From an uncultured Collinsella sp. (GTDB taxonomy: Bacteria > Actinomycetota > Coriobacteriia > Coriobacteriales > Coriobacteriaceae), in contig URRN01000044.1 of assembly GCA_900550185.1 (NCBI GenBank), positions 1-12,638 on the forward strand: DNA of 12,638 nucleotides. The letters run 5' to 3'. A program made the position numbers and the translations under genes. Within the stretch, counting starts at the first letter, position 1. Every line of letters begins with the position of its first letter. Under the pieces are notes generated by a model. It ran no database searches. It saw only the letters and a program-made list of their open reading frames with translations, and was not told where the DNA came from. Shown here in pieces: positions 6,935-12,638 of this stretch.

Positions 6935-7873
6935 TTATTTAGCGGAGACCTTGCCGCTGGCGTCCTTGACGACCTTCATGGCAGAGACGGGGATAAAGCC
7001 CTGCTCCTCGACGAGCTTGCCCTGGACGTCATCGGAAAGCATGAACTCCAGGAAGGCCTTGGTGGCCTCGTCGGCATCCTTAGCGCAGTACATGTGCTCG
7101 GTAGCCCAGATCTTGAAGGAGTCGTCGGTGACATTCTTGCTCTTGGGCTCGACGCCCTCGACCTTGATGGCGTTGAACTTGGAGTCATCAAAGTGCGAGA
7201 AGTCGAGGTAGGAGATGGCGTTGTCGGTACTGCCCATCTGAGTCTGGACATCGCCGGACTTGTCGAGTTCGGCGTCGCCCTTAAAGTCGACGGCCTCGTC
7301 GCCAAAAACGGCGGCCTCGAAGGTGGCACGGGTGCCAGAGCCAGCCTTGCGGTTGAGAACGACGATCTTGGCGTCGTCGCCGCCGACCTCCTTCCAGTTG
7401 GTGATCTGGCCGGAGAAGATGCCCTTGAGCTGCTCGAGGGACAGATCGTCGACCGTCACGTTCTTGGAAACGACGGGGCCCATGCCCACGACGGCGACCT
7501 CGTGGTCGACGAGGTTCTTGACCTGGTCGGCCTCGAGCTTGGTCTCGGCGAAGACGTCGGAGTTACCGATGGTGACGGTGCCGGCGGCGACAGCGGTCAG
7601 GCCCTTGCCCGAACCGTTACCCGAGCCGGAGACGGAGACATCGGGGTTGGCGTCCATGAACTTCTCGGCAGCGGCCTCGACGAGAGCCTGGAACGAAGAG
7701 GCACCGTCGTAGGTCACCTCGCCGGAGACGGACTCGGCAGCAGCGGCGCTACCCTTGTCGGCGGCATCGGATGCGCCGGAGCCGCCGCAACCAACGAGAC
7801 CGAGACCGACGATGCTGGCAAAACCACCAGCGAGGCCGAGGAACTGACGACGAGAATAAGCCTGATCGAGCAT
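6935..7873 (-). CDS. pstS: Phosphate-binding lipoprotein PstS
   Basis: 312 aa from the ATG at 7873, which has GAAAGGAAG just upstream. The longer open frame to 7963 is rejected because it lacks such a site and the signal peptide would be buried. This extracytoplasmic protein captures phosphate for PstCAB. The N-terminus has a twin-arginine motif SRRQFLG (7-13), a hydrophobic core and a lipobox LVGC with the lipidated cysteine at C29, followed by a low-complexity Gly/Ser/Ala linker. The mature part is a type II periplasmic-binding fold with PstS signatures. These are GSGNGSGKGL (83-92), IFSGQITNWKEVGG (152-165), and NRKAGSGTRATFE (174-186), which contains phosphate-contacting Ser/Arg residues. 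First gene of pstSCAB. A Pho-box-like repeat and a 5' leader hairpin lie upstream, so phosphate starvation control is likely. Confidence 0.95.
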   Translation of the reverse strand: MLDQAYSRRQFLGLAGGFASIVGLGLVGCGGSGASDAADKGSAAAAESVSGEVTYDGASSFQALVEAAAEKFMDANPDVSVSGSGNGSGKGLTAVAAGTVTIGNSDVFAETKLEADQVKNLVDHEVAVVGMGPVVSKNVTVDDLSLEQLKGIFSGQITNWKEVGGDDAKIVVLNRKAGSGTRATFEAAVFGDEAVDFKGDAELDKSGDVQTQMGSTDNAISYLDFSHFDDSKFNAIKVEGVEPKSKNVTDDSFKIWATEHMYCAKDADEATKAFLEFMLSDDVQGKLVEEQGFIPVSAMKVVKDASGKVSAK

Positions 7874-7898
7874 GATCTTCCTTTCATACATGCGATTC

Positions 7899-7915
7899 GC
7901 GGGCACCCTGCCCGC
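7899..7915 (-). promoter_or_regulatory. Leader hairpin just upstream of pstS
   Basis: GCGGGCA (7899-7905) and TGCCCGC (7909-7915) form a perfect 7-bp stem with a 3-nt loop, ending 25 nt before the pstS start and in front of its ribosome binding site. No T run follows, so it is more likely an mRNA-stabilising or leader structure than an attenuator. Confidence 0.45.
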
Positions 7916-8019
7916 TTTGCTGTTTGGAAAGATACGGCCCCGACCGGGCAGCGTCCGCGCCAACTACGGTTTCTTACGGGCATTTGATAGACCCTTACCG
8001 CAAGCGCAGCACGGCCTTT

Positions 8020-8036
8020 ACAAACGAATAACAAAC
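8020..8036 (-). promoter_or_regulatory. Pho-box-like direct repeat upstream of pstS
   Basis: On the minus strand GTTTGT occurs twice with an 11-bp period (GTTTGTTATTCGTTTGT), about 147 nt before the pstS start. An 11-bp direct-repeat period is the hallmark of PhoB/PhoP binding sites. I could not place a convincing -10 hexamer at the usual distance, so the call rests on repeat geometry and position in front of pst only. Confidence 0.35.
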
Positions 8037-8077
8037 CCGCCACCAAGCATGACCCGCCTTTTACACCAATAAAAACA

Positions 8078-8146
8078 AAGTTGCGGTGAAATAGTTCCTG
8101 CTTGGCCATCAAATGGCCCATTCTAGGAACTATTCCACCGCAACTT
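8078..8146. repeat. Long inverted repeat (22-bp arms) downstream of the pepV-like gene
   Basis: Arms at 8078-8099 and 8125-8146 are complementary at 21 of 22 positions. The 25-nt centre holds its own hairpin, GGCCAT-CAA-ATGGCC (8104-8118). The outer part, AAGTTGCGGTGRAATAG, is shared with the repeat at 11352-11418. For the minus-strand M20 peptidase gene the structure starts about 21 nt after the stop and is followed by TTTGTTTTTATT (from 8079 down), so it probably also acts as that gene's terminator. Confidence 0.8.
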
Positions 8147-8167
8147 AGATTGGGAAACCGCGAGACC

Positions 8168-9604
8168 TTAAAGCTCTAATTCATTCAAACGGAGGATCGC
8201 AACAATATAGATCTTGAGCGCCTGCTTGAGCTGTTCCTCGTTGGCGCACTCGTTGGGGCCGTGCATCTGGCCGCCCCACGAGGGCAGCTCCAGGCCGGTC
8301 TCCTCGGGGCCAAACGAGACGGCGCGGGCAAAGTTGCGCGCGTACGTGCCGCCGCCCATGGCAAAGGGTTCAGCATGCTTGCCGGTGAACTCGTTATAGG
8401 TATCGATAAGCGCCTTCACGGCCGGATCATCGGCAGAGACCGAGAACGGCACCTTCGCGCGACCCAGCTGGCACGTCACGCCGAAACGGCCCACGAGCGG
8501 ATCGAGCTGCTCGCGGATGGTATCGGCACTCGCGCTGTCGGGGAAGCGCACGTCGATGACCTGCTCGATATGGCCATCCGCCACGCGGATGACGCCAGCG
8601 TTGCAGGTAAGCGGGCCAAACGCCGGACTCGTCGCATCGATACCCAGGCCGCGGCCATAGGCATCCGCATGCACAAAGGCCAGGAACTTGACGAACTCGT
8701 GCTCGGCAGGCGTCAGCAGGCGCTCATCGCGTGCACCAAACGCGTCCTCGGCCTCGCGCAGATACGCCACGATCAGGCCGACAGCGTTGATAGTGCCCTC
8801 AGGCATCGAGGCATGACCGCCAATGCCGTGGGCAAAAATCTGCGCATGCCCGTTATCGAGTGTCGTGATCTCAAGGCGATCGGCGTTCTCGACCGGCGCC
8901 GGCAGCTCATCGGCGGCAATCGCGAGCTCGCAGATGGACTGCGACGGAATGGCATTGCTCGCCTCGGCGCCGCTCCACGACACGATGCGCCCGCCGTCGA
9001 TCTTGGAGCTCACGAACGTCGCCCCAAACTGGCCCTTCTCGGCATTGCAGACCGGGAACTCGGCATCGGGCGTAAACAAAAAGTCGGGGTCTGCGTGGTT
9101 CTCCAGATAATGGTGAACGTCGGACATGCCCACTTCCTCATCGCAGCCCAGCAGCGCGCGGAAAGCATAGCGCGGGGTAATGCCGTGCTTGAGCAGATAA
9201 GCGCCGGCGTAGAGCGACAGCACCGCCGGACCCTTGTCGTCAATCACGCCGCGACCGAGCAGCCAGCCCTCGCGGCGCTCCATCGCAAACGGGTCGGTGT
9301 TCCAACCGGGGCCAGCGGGAACCACGTCCACGTGGCAGATAGTCGCGAGCTGCTTGTCGCCGCGACCCGGGATATCGGCGATTCCCACATAGCCCCCGTC
9401 GTCGCTCGTCTGATAGCCGAGCTTCTGCGCGATGCCGAGCGCGCAATCGAGCGCGTCACGGACCGGGCGGCCAAACGGCGCGCCGGGCTCCGCATCGGCA
9501 GAAACTGCCACGGACGGATAACTCACCAGCTGCTCGATATCGGCGACGACATCCTCCCAGACCTCATCGACATACTCGGCAACGCTCTGCTCCACCTGAT
9601 TCAT
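8168..9604 (-). CDS. M20 family dipeptidase, PepV-like (Xaa-His dipeptidase type)
   Basis: 478 aa from the ATG at 9604, preceded by AAGGAGG at 7 nt; the frame extends 15 codons further but without a ribosome binding site. This is a zinc-dependent cytoplasmic dipeptidase, with no signal peptide or membrane segment. All metal and catalytic positions of PepV are visible: H91 and D93 in CHVDVVPAG, D122 in GRGVIDDKG, E156 and E157 in CDEEVGM, D180 in TPDAEFPV, and H448 in GGQMHGPNE. The lid-domain motif GIGGHASMPEGTINAVG (260-276) carries H264, expected to contact substrate. Length fits PepV (about 470 aa). It follows the HAD phosphatase gene by 54 bp in the same direction, so the two are likely co-transcribed, and ends at the inverted repeat 8078-8146. 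PepV members cleave a broad range of dipeptides; the exact range here is unknown. Confidence 0.93.
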   Translation of the reverse strand: MNQVEQSVAEYVDEVWEDVVADIEQLVSYPSVAVSADAEPGAPFGRPVRDALDCALGIAQKLGYQTSDDGGYVGIADIPGRGDKQLATICHVDVVPAGPGWNTDPFAMERREGWLLGRGVIDDKGPAVLSLYAGAYLLKHGITPRYAFRALLGCDEEVGMSDVHHYLENHADPDFLFTPDAEFPVCNAEKGQFGATFVSSKIDGGRIVSWSGAEASNAIPSQSICELAIAADELPAPVENADRLEITTLDNGHAQIFAHGIGGHASMPEGTINAVGLIVAYLREAEDAFGARDERLLTPAEHEFVKFLAFVHADAYGRGLGIDATSPAFGPLTCNAGVIRVADGHIEQVIDVRFPDSASADTIREQLDPLVGRFGVTCQLGRAKVPFSVSADDPAVKALIDTYNEFTGKHAEPFAMGGGTYARNFARAVSFGPEETGLELPSWGGQMHGPNECANEEQLKQALKIYIVAILRLNELEL

Positions 9605-9658
9605 GGACGACCTCCTTACCAATGAGCGGCGAGCGTGCCCGCCCCTCACATCAAATAC

Positions 9659-10321
9659 TTATATAGCGAAAAGTTTAGCAAGCTCGGCCACCGAGTGCAC
9701 CACTGCATCGGCACCCGCCGCCTCGTGCTCGCCCGGCGCCGCCGCGCCCGAATAGATACCAATGCACGGCACGCTCATCGCGTGCGCGCCCTCGACGTCG
9801 TTAAAGCGATCGCCGATCATCACGGCATCGCCCGCGGCCGCACCCAAGGCCGCCAACGCGTCGCGGACCGAATCGGCCTTGGTCTCGCGCCCCTGCGGCG
9901 GATTCATGCCAACCACCGCCTCAAACTGAGAAAGTCCCAGCTCATGCACCATGTCAATGCACTTTGCTTCCATGCGAGACGTCGCCACGGCCAAGCGATG
10001 CCCCTGCGCGACAAGGCCATCGAGCAGCTCGGGGATTCCATCGAACACGGGATACTCTTCCGGTCCCAGCTCATCAAAAAAGGCACGGTACTCGTCGGCC
10101 ACCACAAGCGACTCCTCGCGGGAAAAGCCGTAAAAGTCGTGAAAGCTCTTCCACAGGGGCGGCCCGATCATACGGCGCAGATCACCCATCTGCGCCTCCG
10201 AAAACCCGCGCGCAGCCAGCGTCTTGCGCGTCGAGGTCATCACCGCCCGGCCCGTATCTGCCACCGTGCCGTCAAAATCGAACAACACGACCGGCCGTTT
10301 GCCTATCTCCAACGCCTCCAT
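9659..10321 (-). CDS. HAD-superfamily hydrolase, phosphoglycolate phosphatase (Gph)-like
   Basis: 220 aa from the ATG at 10321. An AGAGG lies 7 nt upstream; an alternative ATG at 10327 and a GTG at 10354 are possible but worse placed. Motif I is VVLFDFDGTVADT (nucleophile D15, acid/base D17). A class I helical cap spans about 25-95 (with MIGPPLWKSFHDFYG). Motif II is in VATSRM (T114/S115), the motif III lysine is K148 in RETKADSVRDAL, and motif IV is IGDRFNDVEGA (D171, D175). The family hydrolyses small phosphate esters such as 2-phosphoglycolate or pyrophosphate, so substrate cannot be assigned. It lies 54 bp before the M20 dipeptidase gene, same strand, and is divergent from degV; the 156-bp space between carries promoter-like palindromes. 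Confidence 0.88.
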   Translation of the reverse strand: MEALEIGKRPVVLFDFDGTVADTGRAVMTSTRKTLAARGFSEAQMGDLRRMIGPPLWKSFHDFYGFSREESLVVADEYRAFFDELGPEEYPVFDGIPELLDGLVAQGHRLAVATSRMEAKCIDMVHELGLSQFEAVVGMNPPQGRETKADSVRDALAALGAAAGDAVMIGDRFNDVEGAHAMSVPCIGIYSGAAAPGEHEAAGADAVVHSVAELAKLFAI

Positions 10322-10369
10322 CGGCATTCCTCTTCCCCAGTTGACGATTTCCACACCGACACTTCAAAC

Positions 10370-10391
10370 TGTTGACTATTCAACAATTGAA
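10370..10391. promoter_or_regulatory. Overlapping palindromes between the HAD gene and degV
   Basis: TGTTGA-ctat-TCAACA (10370-10385) is a perfect 6-bp inverted repeat, and TTCAA-CAA-TTGAA (10379-10391) is a second one that overlaps it. They lie in the divergent promoter region in an AT-rich patch, a usual place for an operator. No regulator is suggested by the neighbours. Confidence 0.35.
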
Positions 10392-10415
10392 CCTAGTAAT
10401 GTGGAACGACTCTAC

Positions 10416-10421
10416 TATACT
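10416..10421 (+). promoter_or_regulatory. Possible -10 element for degV
   Basis: TATACT lies 57 nt before the degV ATG. A TTGAAC at 10387-10392 is too far (23 nt) for a standard -35, so either another -35 is used or an activator is needed. A GGCGC-GCAA-GCGCC hairpin with a GNRA-type loop (10446-10459) would sit in the leader just before the ribosome binding site. Confidence 0.35.
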
Positions 10422-10477
10422 TGTCGCACTTTGCTCTCAGAAGGCGGCGCGCAAGCGCCCCAACGAAAGGTGCAATT

Positions 10478-11338
10478 ATGTCTTTTGCCATCATAACCGA
10501 CTCCACGTCGGACATCTCCCCCGCCCACGCTCAAGAGCTCGGCATTTACGTGATTCCGCTGCATGTGATTATCGAGGGCGAGGACCTGCTCGACCAGGTG
10601 CAGATTACCGCCGAGGAATACGTCGCGCGCATGGCCGGCTCCGAGCAACTGCCGCACACCTCGCAGCCGAGCGCCGGCGAGTTCAAGGCACTCTTTGACC
10701 GCGTGCTCGCCGACGGCCATGATAGCGCGATCTTTATCTCGCTGTGCAGCGAGTGGTCCGCCTGCTATGCCAACGCCAGCCTGACGGCCGAAACGCACGA
10801 GCTCGACGTGCGCTGCATCGACTCGCGCACCGGCTCGGGCGCCGAGGGCCTGCTGGTGGAGTACGCGCTGGCCATGCGCGAGGACGGCCGCAGCCTGGAC
10901 GAGACCGAGGCGCAGATCCGCGCGACGCTGCCCGACGCCCACCTGCTGCTGATTCCCCGCACGCTCGAGAACCTCGTTAAGAACGGCCGCGCGCCCAAGC
11001 TCGCCGGCCAGCTCACGCAAATGCTCAACATTCGCCTGGCCGTTTCGCCGGAGTGGAAATCGGGCGAGATCAAGGCCATCAAGAAGGGCCGCGGCGCCAA
11101 GCGCATCGTCGTCAACACCATGGCCGACTGCCTCGCGTTTTTGGCTGAGCATCCGGGTTCAAGCGTGCGCGTGCTCACGACCGGCGCCGCCGAGGAGCAA
11201 GAGCTCGTCAGCCAAGCGCTCGCAGGCCAAGACTATGTAGACGCCGGCACCGGCCCCATCGGCTGCACCATCGCCACCCATGTAGGCATCGACGCCATCG
11301 CCATCAGCTACTGCCCCCGCTACCAGCCAACTCACTAG
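10478..11338 (+). CDS. DegV family fatty-acid-binding protein
   Basis: 286 aa from the ATG at 10478, with GAAAGG about 8 nt upstream; the frame extends 19 codons earlier without support. DegV proteins bind a long-chain fatty acid between two domains, and in Firmicutes FakB homologues present it to the fatty acid kinase FakA. Visible hallmarks are ITDSTSDI (6-13), LPHTSQPSAGEF (58-69), which includes the TSQPS lipid-binding motif, ISLCSEWSACYANA (87-100), the CIDSRTGSGAEGLLV segment (113-127), and the C-terminal GPIGCTIATHVGIDAIAISY (259-278) that closes over the carboxylate. Length is standard. It is the only plus-strand gene in the window, and no fakA is nearby. It ends 14 bp before the inverted repeat at 11352-11418. 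Family firm; role as FakB is inference. Confidence 0.92.
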   Translation: MSFAIITDSTSDISPAHAQELGIYVIPLHVIIEGEDLLDQVQITAEEYVARMAGSEQLPHTSQPSAGEFKALFDRVLADGHDSAIFISLCSEWSACYANASLTAETHELDVRCIDSRTGSGAEGLLVEYALAMREDGRSLDETEAQIRATLPDAHLLLIPRTLENLVKNGRAPKLAGQLTQMLNIRLAVSPEWKSGEIKAIKKGRGAKRIVVNTMADCLAFLAEHPGSSVRVLTTGAAEEQELVSQALAGQDYVDAGTGPIGCTIATHVGIDAIAISYCPRYQPTH

Positions 11339-11351
11339 GGACGCCCACATC

Positions 11352-11418
11352 AGTTGCGGTGGAATAGGGACTGTTTTTGGCTTATTAGCCGCCAATCAAT
11401 CCCTATTCCACCACAACT
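11352..11418. repeat. Long inverted repeat (19-bp arms) between degV and the toxin gene
   Basis: Arms at 11352-11370 and 11400-11418 are complementary at 18 of 19 positions. The centre can form a small TTGGC/GCCAA hairpin (11377-11395). The outer AGTTGCGGTGGAATAG matches the repeat at 8078-8146, while the inner stem bases differ but remain paired. It lies between the convergent 3' ends of degV (+) and the toxin gene (-), so it may serve as a bidirectional transcription barrier, although no clear T tract follows on either strand. Confidence 0.78.
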
Positions 11419-11431
11419 TGGAAATCGGCGA

Positions 11432-11740
11432 TCAGCCCAGCGGACCCTGAAACAGCTCCTGATGAGTGCCCATTCTCACCAGCCTAATCATTGGGTTAGT
11501 CTTATGGGGAAGATAAAGAACGACCACATCGACCAAGCCATCGGATAGGTGGAAATCGATGTGGCCGTTGTAGTTTCCGCCCGGGTTTGAGAGCTCGTGG
11601 GCGCCATACTCCGCCGGAAGTGACCCATGAGCCACAAGCTCTGCAACCGCCGCTTTAAACTCACTTTTTAGCTGCGGATGCATGCGCATCGTTCGTTTGT
11701 AGTCCACCTTAAATTGAGCCTCGACTTTAATCTCGAACAT
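11432..11740 (-). CDS. Type II toxin, RelE superfamily, YafQ-like mRNA interferase
   Basis: 102 aa, the usual size. YafQ-type toxins bind the ribosome A site and cleave mRNA; they are neutralised by a DinJ/RelB antitoxin. The residues expected for catalysis are placed correctly: H48 in YGAHELS, H64 in IDFHLSDG with D67, and H93 in the C-terminal LVRMGTHQELF, which is the typical YafQ ending. The N-terminus has the helical YKRTMRMHPQLKSEFKAAV segment seen in the family. The ATG at 11740 begins 2 bp after the antitoxin stop with GAGG upstream, so the pair is co-transcribed and probably coupled. Nothing appears broken, and the toxin is likely active. Confidence 0.9.
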   Translation of the reverse strand: MFEIKVEAQFKVDYKRTMRMHPQLKSEFKAAVAELVAHGSLPAEYGAHELSNPGGNYNGHIDFHLSDGLVDVVVLYLPHKTNPMIRLVRMGTHQELFQGPLG

Positions 11741-11742
11741 CG

Positions 11743-12042
11743 CTATTCCTCATCGAGGAATGACATAAGCTCATCAGCGTTATTGAATGACGGGCTATCG
11801 TCCGGCAAAATCCCCAACTCATGAGCCTCGGCGATCACCATGGCACGCCTCGTCGCCTCGTTGGGCATCTCCGCCCTTCCTACAATCTCAAAAGGAATCT
11901 TTCGCTGATTTACCAGCTGCCGAACGGCAAGATTGAGATAGGAATTGAGGCTGAGGCCGACCGAATCCAAGAACTCAGTCGCCTGCTCCTTGAGCCCCTC
12001 TTCGAGGCGAACCGTCGTAGGCTTAACCGTTGCAGTAGACAT
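11743..12042 (-). CDS. Type II antitoxin, RelB/DinJ family
   Basis: 99 aa from the ATG at 12042, which has AAGGAGG 7 nt upstream; the frame is open a further 31 codons, but those overlap the promoter and operator palindrome. The N-terminal half is a ribbon-helix-helix DNA-binding domain (TTVRLEEGLKEQATEFLDSV, 9-28, then GLSLNSYLNLAVRQLV, 29-44). The strand TTVRLE should contact the operator. The C-terminal half (about 55-99, acidic, ending in SFLDEE) should wrap the toxin. It precedes the YafQ-like toxin by 2 bp, the classic antitoxin-first order, and likely represses its own promoter at the palindrome 12090-12125. Confidence 0.92.
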   Translation of the reverse strand: MSTATVKPTTVRLEEGLKEQATEFLDSVGLSLNSYLNLAVRQLVNQRKIPFEIVGRAEMPNEATRRAMVIAEAHELGILPDDSPSFNNADELMSFLDEE

Positions 12043-12089
12043 ACGCGACCTCCTTGCCCTCGTCTTTTGCATCAGTATACCCAATATAA

Positions 12090-12125
12090 ATGGCAACCTG
12101 ACGTTAGATAGCATCAGATTGCCAT
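12090..12125 (-). promoter_or_regulatory. Candidate autoregulatory operator of the toxin-antitoxin pair
   Basis: ATGGCAACCTGA (12090-12101) and TCAGATTGCCAT (12114-12125) form 12-bp arms with one mismatch around a 12-bp centre. It lies 48 nt before the antitoxin start. A TATACT -10-like hexamer on the minus strand is close by (12075-12080), so the palindrome sits where a -35 region or RNA polymerase contact is expected. DinJ/RelB antitoxins are known to bind such inverted repeats. Confidence 0.6.
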
Positions 12126-12156
12126 GCATATTCATGTCGCGGTAGACACGATTGCT

Positions 12157-12638
12157 CTACATCAACCCGCTGAGCGCAATGTCAACGGCCTCGTTGAGGT
12201 CGTCGGTGATGTGGACGAGGTCTGGATCGAGCGGGCTAATCATGCCGGCATCCATCACCGGGCCGTTGAGCCAGTCGAACAGGCCTTGCCAGTACTCGCT
12301 GCCCACCAGTACGAGCGGCATGCGCTTGACCTTGTGCGTCTGCACCAGCGTGAGCACCTCGAACATCTCGTCGAGCGTGCCGAAACCGCCGGGGAACACG
12401 ATGGCACCCGAGCTGTACTTAACGAACATGGTCTTACGCACAAAGAAGTAGCGGAAGTCCATACCCAGGTTCACGTATTTGTTGAGCCCCTGCTCGTGCG
12501 GAAGCTCGATACCCAAGCCGACCGACTTGCCGTTGGCACTCGCCGCCCCCCTGTTGGCCGCCTCCATAATGCCGGGGCCGCCGCCGGTGATAACCGCCAC
12601 GCCGCGCTGGGCAATCTTACGGCCGACCGTGCGCGCCG
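12157..12638 (-). CDS. LOG family (TIGR00730) Rossmann-fold protein, N-terminus cut by window end
   Basis: Partial: 160 aa are visible and the frame continues past the window edge, so the GTG at 12600 is internal and not the start. Motifs are GRKIAQRGVAVITGGGPGIMEAANRGA near the visible N-terminus and VFPGGFGTLDEMFE, the PGGxGTxxE signature of LOG and lysine-decarboxylase-like proteins. LOG enzymes hydrolyse nucleotide 5'-monophosphates, releasing base and ribose 5-phosphate, as in cytokinin activation in plants; bacterial relatives may act in nucleotide salvage. The size and the extended HEQGLNKYVNLGMDFRYFFVRKTMF segment fit the larger bacterial group. The catalytic Arg/Glu positions sit in the PGGxGT region, which is intact. 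No clear terminator follows it before the toxin-antitoxin promoter region. Family firm, substrate unknown. Confidence 0.9.
   Translation of the reverse strand, partial: ARTVGRKIAQRGVAVITGGGPGIMEAANRGAASANGKSVGLGIELPHEQGLNKYVNLGMDFRYFFVRKTMFVKYSSGAIVFPGGFGTLDEMFEVLTLVQTHKVKRMPLVLVGSEYWQGLFDWLNGPVMDAGMISPLDPDLVHITDDLNEAVDIALSGLM

Noticed and set aside
7874..7963. Upstream extension of pstS by 30 codons
   Set aside because: The extension would place a GC-rich, hairpin-containing leader in the protein and bury the twin-arginine signal peptide. The ATG at 7873 has a good ribosome binding site.
5888..7987. 699-codon plus-strand frame opposite pstA, pstC and pstS
   Set aside because: The composition is low-complexity (Asp/Gly/His/Arg-rich), it lacks a ribosome binding site and a domain, and it lies fully antisense to a clear pst operon. 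It is an antisense shadow.
8261..9625. 454-codon plus-strand frame opposite the M20 dipeptidase gene
   Set aside because: The frame is antisense to a gene in which all metal ligands are visible. The translation shows no family features.
11352..11418. Inverted repeat considered as ends of an insertion sequence
   Set aside because: The arms enclose only 29 bp, with no transposase and no obvious target duplication, so it is a hairpin repeat and not an IS.

Overview
The window reads as ordinary chromosomal DNA from a high-GC Actinomycetota gut bacterium. My best guess is a Coriobacteriia member, probably Collinsella. That is inferred from codon use, the style of the proteins and the kinds of intergenic repeats, not from a database match. 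Every gene except degV is on the minus strand, so transcription runs mostly from high to low coordinates.

Layout from left to right. (1) Positions 1-322 hold the 5' part of an IS110-family transposase (-). Its homology stops near codon 89, about position 54, at an abrupt change to AT-richer DNA. The roughly 450 bp upstream of its start has no gene but contains a stem/internal-loop/stem that could belong to an IS110 bridge RNA. (2) 775-1164 is a DtxR/MntR-type metal-dependent repressor with a mixed metal site. (3) 1373-4009 is a two-gene unit of a Uup-like ABC-F ATPase followed 6 bp later by a Cof-type HAD phosphatase. A terminator-like hairpin and tandem GGGGAC-type repeats lie beyond its 3' end. 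(4) 4214-7873 is a compact pstS-pstC-pstA-pstB phosphate-uptake operon. It has start/stop overlaps, a strong intrinsic terminator at 4121-4156 and no phoU. PstS is a lipoprotein with a twin-arginine signal. A Pho-box-like direct repeat lies upstream of pstS. (5) 8168-10321 is a two-gene unit of a HAD phosphatase and a PepV-like M20 dipeptidase. (6) 10478-11338 is degV on the plus strand. (7) 11432-12042 is a RelB/DinJ-YafQ-like toxin-antitoxin pair with a long palindrome as candidate operator. (8) 12157 to the window end is a LOG-family (TIGR00730) protein, cut off by the edge.

I did not find a clearly new multi-gene system. The most interesting non-coding signals are two long inverted repeats, 8078-8146 and 11352-11418. 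They share their outer 16 bp almost exactly, but their inner stem bases differ in a compensated way, as expected of a dispersed hairpin (REP or MITE-like) family kept as a structure at gene ends. A second repeat family built around GGGGAC...CCTT occurs at 1317-1365 and 4070-4104. The IS110 remnant with its structured leader and the hybrid metal site of the DtxR-family regulator are also worth checking.
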